Shown here: piece after piece, positions 5,796 to 10,933 of the stretch | Layout: each line of letters opens with the position of its first letter | Numbering within the stretch: position 1 is the first letter of the stretch | Source of the DNA: Gemmatimonadales bacterium | GTDB lineage: Bacteria; Gemmatimonadota; Gemmatimonadetes; Palauibacterales; Palauibacteraceae | NCBI GenBank assembly: GCA_030608825.1 | Contig: JAUWDL010000016.1 | Coordinates: 1-10,933 of the forward strand | Reading direction: 5' to 3' | Length of the DNA: 10,933 nt | Notes under the pieces: model-generated | The model's input: the letters and a program-made list of their open reading frames with translations, nothing else | Told to the model about the DNA's origin: nothing | Databases searched by the model: none | Translations under genes and position numbers: made by a program

Positions 5796-6664
5796 GTCGA
5801 TCGGGCTCCGACCGGTGCCGGGCCACGTGGAGGAGTGGCCGCTCGCGGGCCGGGTTCTCGCTCATCGAGGTTCTGCTCGTTCTCGCGCTGCTCGGAGCCG
5901 TGTTCTCAGCGGCCATCTGGCTGTTCATCCAGAACTCGCGTTTCTACGACCGGAGCGACGAGACGATCGGCGCACGCGAGAACCTGCGGGCCACGATCGA
6001 CCTTCTCGCCGCCGAGGTTCGGCAGGCTTCGCCCGCCGACTTTCTCGCCGCGGCTTCCGATTCAATGACGATACGCTTCGACCTCTCACGGGCGATCGTA
6101 TGTGACTCCTCGGCTCCCGACGAGGTGGCGCTGGTCGTGTTCGATACGGTGCGGGCAGCCAACGTCCCCTCCACATTTCGAGGCGCCGCGGTCTCGGATC
6201 CCTACGACTCCAGCTTCACATTCCTGGATGGATGGCGGCTGCCCGTGATGGGAAAGGGCTCGGGCCCGAGGGCTGCCTGTGAGGCGCGGGGAAGTTCGGC
6301 CGACCTGCCGTCGTCCCGTTTTCGAGCGGTGGGCGGCTGGCGAAGTCGGTACGGGAAGCTCCCTCCCGCAGGCTCCTTCGTGCGGGTCTATGGAAGGTTG
6401 AGTTACCGTCTCGGCACTTCCTCCTTCGAGCCGGGCCTCGGTGTTTGGCGCAACGGACAGGAGCTCGCCTCGCCCTTCGCCGAGGGATCTTCCTTCAGCT
6501 ACGTCCTGGAGGGGGGTGCGGAGCAGAGCGCCGTGCCTGTCGAGGCATTGGGCCGCATCCGGGCGGTTCGCATCCGCCTCGAAGCCACCGGGCGGTCAGG
6601 AGCAGCGCGCTTTCAGCCACCGGTTCGGCTGCCGGCCGAACACCTCATTTTCCTGCGCAATTAA
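5792..6664 (+). CDS. Minor pilin, PilW/GspJ-like
   Basis: A 290-residue prepilin. A basic 21-residue leader ending SRAG precedes FSLIEVLLVLALLGAVFSAA, with Glu5 at precursor residue 26. The segment after the membrane helix, FYDRSDETIGARENLRATI then LLAAEVRQAS, is the helix-two pattern of PilW and GspJ proteins, which sit in the tip or priming complex of the pilus. The remainder looks like a beta-rich head with two spaced cysteines (AIVCDSS and RAACEAR), possibly a disulfide. GTG 5792 is chosen because it overlaps the previous stop as GTGA and places the leader correctly. The open frame extends far upstream, but that part is out-of-frame PilV-like coding and has no prepilin character. No ribosome site is visible, so translation probably depends on coupling. 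It ends 126 bases before pilM. Confidence 0.85.
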   Translation: MSRSGSDRCRATWRSGRSRAGFSLIEVLLVLALLGAVFSAAIWLFIQNSRFYDRSDETIGARENLRATIDLLAAEVRQASPADFLAAASDSMTIRFDLSRAIVCDSSAPDEVALVVFDTVRAANVPSTFRGAAVSDPYDSSFTFLDGWRLPVMGKGSGPRAACEARGSSADLPSSRFRAVGGWRSRYGKLPPAGSFVRVYGRLSYRLGTSSFEPGLGVWRNGQELASPFAEGSSFSYVLEGGAEQSAVPVEALGRIRAVRIRLEATGRSGAARFQPPVRLPAEHLIFLRN

Positions 6665-6691
6665 AGGAAATCCACGCTCCACTCCCCCTGT

Positions 6692-6720
6692 TTGACAGGC
6701 GTTTACACCCCCTTTACGTT
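6692..6720 (+). promoter_or_regulatory. Sigma-70-type promoter of pilMNOPQ
   Basis: A perfect TTGACA (6692-6697) is followed after 17 bases by TACGTT (6715-6720), which keeps the key first, second and last positions of TATAAT. Transcription would start near 6727, leaving a leader of about 64 bases before pilM. A direct repeat, TTTAC at 6702-6706 and 6713-6717, lies one helical turn apart within the spacer and -10 region and could be a regulator site. It is the only clear promoter between pilA and the end of the window. Confidence 0.55.
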
Positions 6721-6790
6721 TCGGCAGACCCGCCTTCAAGACCCATCTGCCGGCTTGCTTGGGAGGGTGGCCGGCCACAAGAAACCATAC

Positions 6791-7837
6791 ATGCTCTCAT
6801 TAGGCCGCGGCCGAAAGAAAAAGACCGTAGGCGTCGATCTCGGGAGCGGCTACGTCAAAGTGGCCGTGATCGACCACGGGAAAGAGTTCCCGCAGATCGA
6901 GCAGCTGGCGATGCGTCCCATCGATAGTGAGGCGATCGTCGATGGCGACATCGTCGAGCCGGGGCTCGTTGTCGAGTTGCTCACCACGCTGTTCGACGAG
7001 GAGCAGATATCGGCCAGGGATGTCGTCGCGGGGGTGGGCGGTCGCGACGTCATCATCAAGCTCATCCGGATGGACCGAATGGATGAGTCCGAGGCTCGAG
7101 AGGTCATTCCCTGGGAAGCCGAGCAGCACGTTCCCTTTGAGATGGACAACGTCCAGCTCGACTTCGAGATCACGGATCCGGACGGCGAGGGCCTTCAAAT
7201 GACCGTCCTCCTGGTCGCGGCCAAGAAGGAGGTCGTCGAGAACCGGGTGGCGCTCATGGAGGAGGCGGGACTCGCGCCACGGATAGTGGACGTCGATGCC
7301 CTCGCGCTGCACAATGCGCTCGAGGTGAACTATCCGGCGGCGATGGAGGGACTGACGGCCCTGATCAACGTCGGCCACGACACGACCACGGTGAACGTAC
7401 TCGACGACGGGATTCCGCTGCTGACGAGGGACATGAGCTTCGGCACGCGCCGGCTGGCGGCGGAGCTCGAAGCCGAGCACGGAATGGCGCCGGACGAAGC
7501 GCGCGCTGTGTTGCGAGGGGAAGGGTCGAGCGCCCTCTTCTCGGACTTCCTCGGTCAGAGAGCGCAGGAAGTGGCCAGGGGCGTCGAGCGCGCGGCCGCG
7601 TTCCTGGATACCCACGAGATCGGGATCGGCATCGGTCGGCTGTATCTGGCCGGCGGCGGTGTCCGGGTTCCGGGCCTCGCCGAGTCTCTGGCCGAGCGGC
7701 TCGGAGTCGAGACGCAGATCACGAGCGCTTTCGAGCAGATTCAGATAAAGCCCGAAGCGGTGAACGGCGTCGACCTGGATGCCGTGGCGCCGATGATGAT
7801 GCTACCAGTTGGTCTCGCGCTGAGGAGACTGGGATAG
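6791..7837 (+). CDS. pilM: PilM, actin-like cytoplasmic pilus assembly ATPase
   Basis: A 348-residue protein with the FtsA/actin-like fold. The phosphate 1 motif is KKKTVGVDLGSGYVKV (D16, G18, S19), the phosphate 2 region is LINVGHDTTTVNV (191-203), and the adenosine motif is LYLAGGGVRVPGL (284-296). PilM sits on the cytoplasmic face of the inner membrane, binds the N-terminal tail of PilN and links the alignment complex to the motor. ATG 6791 is chosen because the KKKTVG-VDLG motif normally begins about ten residues from the PilM start. The frame is open upstream to 6692, but that stretch contains the likely promoter. A GGGAGGG lies at 6761-6767, rather far from the ATG, so GTG 6767 is a possible alternative. 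In phosphate 2, Asn193 stands where Asp is common in this superfamily; ATP hydrolysis is not assured. First gene of the pilMNOPQ operon. Confidence 0.95.
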   Translation: MLSLGRGRKKKTVGVDLGSGYVKVAVIDHGKEFPQIEQLAMRPIDSEAIVDGDIVEPGLVVELLTTLFDEEQISARDVVAGVGGRDVIIKLIRMDRMDESEAREVIPWEAEQHVPFEMDNVQLDFEITDPDGEGLQMTVLLVAAKKEVVENRVALMEEAGLAPRIVDVDALALHNALEVNYPAAMEGLTALINVGHDTTTVNVLDDGIPLLTRDMSFGTRRLAAELEAEHGMAPDEARAVLRGEGSSALFSDFLGQRAQEVARGVERAAAFLDTHEIGIGIGRLYLAGGGVRVPGLAESLAERLGVETQITSAFEQIQIKPEAVNGVDLDAVAPMMMLPVGLALRRLG

Positions 7838-7877
7838 CGACGCCGGAGCGTGGAAGGAAGCGGGTAGAGGCCCCAGC

Positions 7878-8525
7878 ATGATTGAGGTCAACCTCCACCC
7901 CGCCGGGGCGAAAGCCAGGGCGAAGGCCAAGGGCCGGCGTCGACGTGCCGGCCGCTCGGCCCTGGGCGGCCGCGGCACGCGGAGCCCGTGGCTAACCGGC
8001 ATGATCGCCGTCCTCATCGCGGCGCCCCTTCTCATCGGCGCCATGTGGTTCCTTCAGCGGTCACGGTCCGGCTCCCTGGAGGAACGCCGCCATACGGCCC
8101 GCGCCGACTCAACCCGCCTGGCCGATCTGCGCGTCCTGAGCGACAGCCTGACCTTCCGTCAGCGGCTCGTGCGGGAACGTGTGGAGCTGATTCGCGGGCT
8201 CGACCGCGACCGCTTCGTGTGGCCTCACGTCCTCGACGAGGTCAGCGGCTCGCTGCCTGACTTCGTCTGGCTCACCTCGATTCAGGAGTCATCCCCGCTT
8301 CCGGGTCTCACGCTGGAGATCCGCGGCATGGCAGCGACGGCCCTGGCGGTTACCGAGTACGTCAGGCGGCTGGAGATGTCCCCGTACCTGGGGTTTGTGC
8401 GAATCCTGGGGAGCCAGCAGATCCCGGCGGAGGGCACCGATCTCGATGTGCACGCCTTCACGCTGCTGGTCGACTACACACCGCGACCCGAGCCGCGAGG
8501 CGCGGGAAGCGAGACGGGGGCCTGA
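7878..8525 (+). CDS. pilN: PilN, inner-membrane pilus alignment protein
   Basis: A 215-residue bitopic membrane protein. It opens with MIEVNLHP, the family's xINLLP-type tail that docks into PilM, with His7 in place of the usual Leu. One membrane helix spans about 38-59 (WLTGMIAVLIAAPLLIGAMWFL). A helical periplasmic segment (about 63-110) precedes a ferredoxin-like domain in which WPHVLDEVSGSLPDFVWLTSI and the LEIRGMA strand are typical. PilN pairs with PilO. The cytoplasmic tail of about 35 residues is longer and far more basic than usual, with K12-A-R-A-K-A-K18 then R20-R23. AGAGG at 7866-7870 sits seven bases before the ATG. The gene lies 40 bases after pilM and one base before pilO. Confidence 0.93.
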   Translation: MIEVNLHPAGAKARAKAKGRRRRAGRSALGGRGTRSPWLTGMIAVLIAAPLLIGAMWFLQRSRSGSLEERRHTARADSTRLADLRVLSDSLTFRQRLVRERVELIRGLDRDRFVWPHVLDEVSGSLPDFVWLTSIQESSPLPGLTLEIRGMAATALAVTEYVRRLEMSPYLGFVRILGSQQIPAEGTDLDVHAFTLLVDYTPRPEPRGAGSETGA

Positions 8526-8526
8526 C

Positions 8527-9126
8527 ATGGGTTTTCTCCCGGACGACCCCAAGGACCAGCAACGAATCCTCGGGATCATCGTGCCGATCGCTCTCGTGGC
8601 CCTGTTCTACTTCTATATCCACAGGCCTCGCGGCGACGAGCTCGTCGAGTTGGAGGAGAGGATCTCCGATATGGAGGCGCAAAACGAGGTCGCGCGAGCT
8701 CGCACGGTGGATCTCGACGGGATGCGGGAGGACCTGGTGCTCGCGGAGCGTCGCTTCGCCGCTTTGGAGCGCCTCGTGCCGACCGGCGCGGAGATCCCGG
8801 AGATCTACGAGGCGATCGCCTCGGAGAGCGAGGCGCTGAACCTGGACATGCGCAACGTCATCCCGATCGAAGCCGAGGCGGACTCGGGCGCGTACTTCAT
8901 GCGCCAGAACTGGGAGATGGAGGTCGAGGGATCCTACCACGACATCGGGCGGTTTCTCGCACGCGTCGCGTCGTTCGATCGAATCGTGAGGCCTCAGGTG
9001 CGGGAGATCCGCCCGGTTCAGGGTGCAGACGAGGGCACGCAACCGGTAACGATCTACTTCGAGCTCGAGACGTTCGTGCTCCCGCTGGATTCGGGAAGCG
9101 CGGGCGAGCGTGGGGGAGAAGAGTGA
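8527..9126 (+). CDS. pilO: PilO, inner-membrane pilus alignment protein
   Basis: A 199-residue protein. A short cytoplasmic tail (1-13) leads to one membrane helix (about 14-31, ILGIIVPIALVALFYFYI). A predicted coiled coil follows (about 36-82, with LVELEERISDMEAQ), then a ferredoxin-like periplasmic domain with PTGAEIPEIYEAIASESEAL and the GSYHDIGRFLARVASFDRIV helix, both hallmarks of PilO. It dimerises with PilN and contacts PilP. ATG 8527, one base after the pilN stop and preceded by GGGGG, is chosen. The frame is open further upstream, but that part overlaps pilN by 130 bases and encodes no recognisable sequence. The stop overlaps the pilP start as GTGA. Confidence 0.94.
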   Translation: MGFLPDDPKDQQRILGIIVPIALVALFYFYIHRPRGDELVELEERISDMEAQNEVARARTVDLDGMREDLVLAERRFAALERLVPTGAEIPEIYEAIASESEALNLDMRNVIPIEAEADSGAYFMRQNWEMEVEGSYHDIGRFLARVASFDRIVRPQVREIRPVQGADEGTQPVTIYFELETFVLPLDSGSAGERGGEE

Positions 9127-9563
9127 GAAAGCTCCTCTCCGTCGCCTGGGTCTTCGTCGCCCTTCCTCTCTTCCTCCCGGGGAGCGCGCCCGGGCAGAGT
9201 TCCCAGGATCCGCTCCGCGGAGAGGTGTCGGACTCCATCCTCGGATACGAGCGAGAGGTGTTCGAGTATTCCGGTGGAGGGAGACGAAATCCCTTCCGGC
9301 CTTTGACGTCCTTCAACGCCGGTGGCCCGCGCTTCGAGGATCTGGTGCTGACGGGCATCGTGTACAGTCCGGAGGCTGGCTCCGTCGCGGTCGTCGCCGA
9401 TCGCACCAACGAGCGACGGTACCGGCTCCGTGAGGGGGAGCGCGTGGGAACGGCGCGAGTGCTGGAGATCCGACCGGACGAGGTCGTGTTCGGGATCACT
9501 ACCTTCGGCGTGAGTAGACAGGCAATCCTGCGTGCCAAAAAGGAACGGGGACAGGGAGAATGA
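9123..9563 (+). CDS. pilP: PilP-like periplasmic pilus assembly protein
   Basis: A 146-residue protein starting at GTG. A signal peptide (RKLLSVAWVFVALPLFL) precedes a short linker and then RRNPFRPL (54-61), the conserved D/N-P-F entry to the PilP domain. A small beta-sandwich follows (LVLTGIVYSPEAGSVAVV, RLREGERVGTARVLEI, EVVFGITTFGVSRQAIL), the same homology-region fold as GspC. PilP links PilNO to the PilQ secretin. Classical PilP is a lipoprotein with an L-x-x-C lipobox; this one has no cysteine at all and ends its signal in GSAPGQ, so it is probably a soluble periplasmic protein cut by signal peptidase I. Start and stop both overlap their neighbours by four bases (GTGA with pilO, ATGA with pilQ). 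Confidence 0.88.
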   Translation: MRKLLSVAWVFVALPLFLPGSAPGQSSQDPLRGEVSDSILGYEREVFEYSGGGRRNPFRPLTSFNAGGPRFEDLVLTGIVYSPEAGSVAVVADRTNERRYRLREGERVGTARVLEIRPDEVVFGITTFGVSRQAILRAKKERGQGE

Positions 9564-10933
9564 TCGTCCAGAAGCTGCTCGCCATCATCCTGGCCGCCGT
9601 GACGCTGAACACGGACGCTCGTCCAAGCTCTGAAGCGGTTACCGAGGTCAGGATCGCCGCCGCCGGAGGCGAGACCGAGATCGTTATCATCGCCGAAGGC
9701 GATATTCAGGTCAGCGATTTTCTTCTTGACGAACCGACGCGGCTGATCCTGGACCTGCGTGGGGCCCACCACGCGCTGCCTCGCTACGCCTACGAAGAGA
9801 TCGGCCGGGGTGGCGTCATCCGGATGCGGACCAGTCAGTTCCTGGACGACGTGGTGCGCTTCGTGATCGACCTCACATTCGCCCCGACGTACACCGTGTC
9901 GGTGAGTCGCGGGGTCGTGACGGTGAGATTCCGGAATCCGGGGCCGCCGTTCGAACCGTGGAGCACGAGCCTCGACGGCCTGCAGAGCGAGATGGCGCTC
10001 TCCGCGCCGGGCGCCGAGGAGCTCGAAGCGGGCAATCCGGACGTCGTGACGATCGACGTGGCTCCCGCGCTCGTGATGACGCCCGGCGTCGACCAGCAGC
10101 CCCGCATCACGGTCACGTACGACAGCGCCAGCGTCCTGGACGTGATCGCAGGCTTCGCGGAGTTCGCCAACATCTCGATCGTTCCGAACGCGGGCATCGC
10201 GGGGCAGTTGGTGAGAGGCGTCGAGATTCGGGATCGTCCATGGGATGAGGCATTGGACGCGATCCTGGCGGCCCAGGGACTGGGCTGGAGAGTCAGAAGG
10301 GGCGGCATCATTGTCGTGGACCGCGTCGATAGCCTCAACGCGCGCGAGGCGCTCCGGAGCGAGACTCGCGTGATTCGGATCAACTACGCCAACGCCGACA
10401 CGGTTGCGGCGACGCTCTCGCAGCTGGTCACCCCGGATCTTGGTCAGGTCGTCGCCTACCAGGCGACGAACTCGGTGATCGTCACGGACATCCCGCCGGT
10501 CGTCGAGCGCATGGACAGCCTGGTTTCCGTTCTGGACCGGAAGATCCCGCAGGTGGCGATCGAGGCGAAGATCGTCTTCGTCGACCGCACCGATGTCTTC
10601 GAGCTGGGGATCGTGTACGACCTGAAGCAGGTCACGGACGGTACGCCGTTCGTGACCCAGGGCCTCAACCAGGCGATCTCGGTCATCGACCCGACCAAGC
10701 CCCCGCAGGTACAGGATCTCAATGGGGACGGGATTATCCAGGAGAACGAGCAGTTCTTCGAGCTCACGAACAACAACATCGTGAACGTAGCCGGAGACGC
10801 CGTCGCGACGCTGGCCAACGCGAACAACCGGGTGGCGCAGCCCGCCCTCTCCCTGCTGACGACGCTGGCGTTCGGCGGCTACTCGCTCTTCGCCTGGATC
10901 GAGGCCCTCGAGGCCCATCAGCTGGCGGATGTC
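9560..10933 (+). CDS. pilQ: PilQ, outer-membrane secretin (N-terminal 458 residues, partial)
   Basis: The gene runs off the window. A signal peptide (about 1-20) precedes an AMIN domain (about 26-125: VTEVRIAAAGGETEIVII, TRLILDLRGA, VRFVIDLTF), which binds peptidoglycan in secretins. A linker of about 50 residues leads to an STN/N0 domain (about 179-263: ITVTYDSASVLDVIAGFAE, NISIVPN, DRPWDEALDAIL). An N1 domain (269-328: VIRINYANADTVAATLSQL, NSVIVTDIP) follows, and the secretin domain begins at IPQVAIEAKIVFVD (329). Only one AMIN domain is present; many proteobacterial PilQs have two. An EF-hand-like loop, DLNGDGIIQENE (386-397), lies in the first variable region of the secretin domain. ATG 9560 overlaps the pilP stop. 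PilQ forms the gated pore for the pilus. Confidence 0.94.
   Translation, partial: MIVQKLLAIILAAVTLNTDARPSSEAVTEVRIAAAGGETEIVIIAEGDIQVSDFLLDEPTRLILDLRGAHHALPRYAYEEIGRGGVIRMRTSQFLDDVVRFVIDLTFAPTYTVSVSRGVVTVRFRNPGPPFEPWSTSLDGLQSEMALSAPGAEELEAGNPDVVTIDVAPALVMTPGVDQQPRITVTYDSASVLDVIAGFAEFANISIVPNAGIAGQLVRGVEIRDRPWDEALDAILAAQGLGWRVRRGGIIVVDRVDSLNAREALRSETRVIRINYANADTVAATLSQLVTPDLGQVVAYQATNSVIVTDIPPVVERMDSLVSVLDRKIPQVAIEAKIVFVDRTDVFELGIVYDLKQVTDGTPFVTQGLNQAISVIDPTKPPQVQDLNGDGIIQENEQFFELTNNNIVNVAGDAVATLANANNRVAQPALSLLTTLAFGGYSLFAWIEALEAHQLADV
10715..10750 (+). other. EF-hand-like calcium-binding loop within PilQ
   Basis: These bases encode residues 386-397, DLNGDGIIQENE. Asp at 1, Asn at 3, Asp at 5, Gly at 6, Ile at 8 and Glu at 12 match the canonical twelve-residue calcium loop (D-x-D/N-x-D-G-x-I/L-x-x-x-E). 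The match is visible directly; metal binding is inferred. Confidence 0.5.

Noticed and set aside
6692..6790. Longer pilM start at 6692
   Set aside because: It would place 33 unrelated residues before the conserved PilM N-terminus and overlaps the likely -35/-10 promoter.
8897..10918. Minus-strand open frame of 673 codons
   Set aside because: It lies opposite pilO, pilP and pilQ, whose domains are clear; its translation is rich in Arg, Asp and His without family motifs, a typical GC-rich antisense shadow.

Overview
The window is a high-GC (mid-60s % by eye) type IV pilus locus from a diderm bacterium, with all genes on the + strand. The major pilin N-terminus, with a KEKAYDASAKTDTRN segment after the prepilin helix, the pilMNOPQ order, and NtrC-type/sigma-54 control together suggest Gemmatimonadota (or a neighbouring deep lineage). 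That assignment is inference from recalled family resemblance, not a database result.

Layout: (1) 1-1536, the C-terminal end of a PilS-like sensor kinase overlapping a complete PilR-like sigma-54 activator. (2) 1537-1820, a regulatory region with a TTGCA operator cluster, a -24/-12 sigma-54 promoter and a structured leader of about 108 nt that resembles a GEMM-I (c-di-GMP) aptamer. (3) 1821-2225, pilA, followed by three consecutive hairpins, the last a textbook intrinsic terminator. (4) 2421-4868, a YfhO-family multi-membrane protein gene split by one in-frame TAA. (5) 4928-6664, three minor pilin genes (FimT/GspH-like, PilV-like, PilW-like) in overlapping order. The first has Arg in place of the invariant Glu5, and the second has its prepilin motif out of frame with its natural start. 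(6) 6665-6790, a probable sigma-70 promoter. (7) 6791-10933, pilM-pilN-pilO-pilP-pilQ, the alignment complex and outer-membrane secretin, with pilQ running off the window.

Working model: PilS/PilR drive pilA through sigma-54. The terminator isolates high-level pilA transcription from the lower-level minor pilins. PilMNOP bridges the cytoplasmic motor and the PilQ secretin, through which PilA and the minor-pilin priming complex are extruded. The membrane protein directly after pilA recalls pilin-glycosylation genes placed beside pilins, but this is only a hypothesis. No rRNA, tRNA, CRISPR array or insertion sequence was seen. No gene-free stretch exceeds 300 bases.
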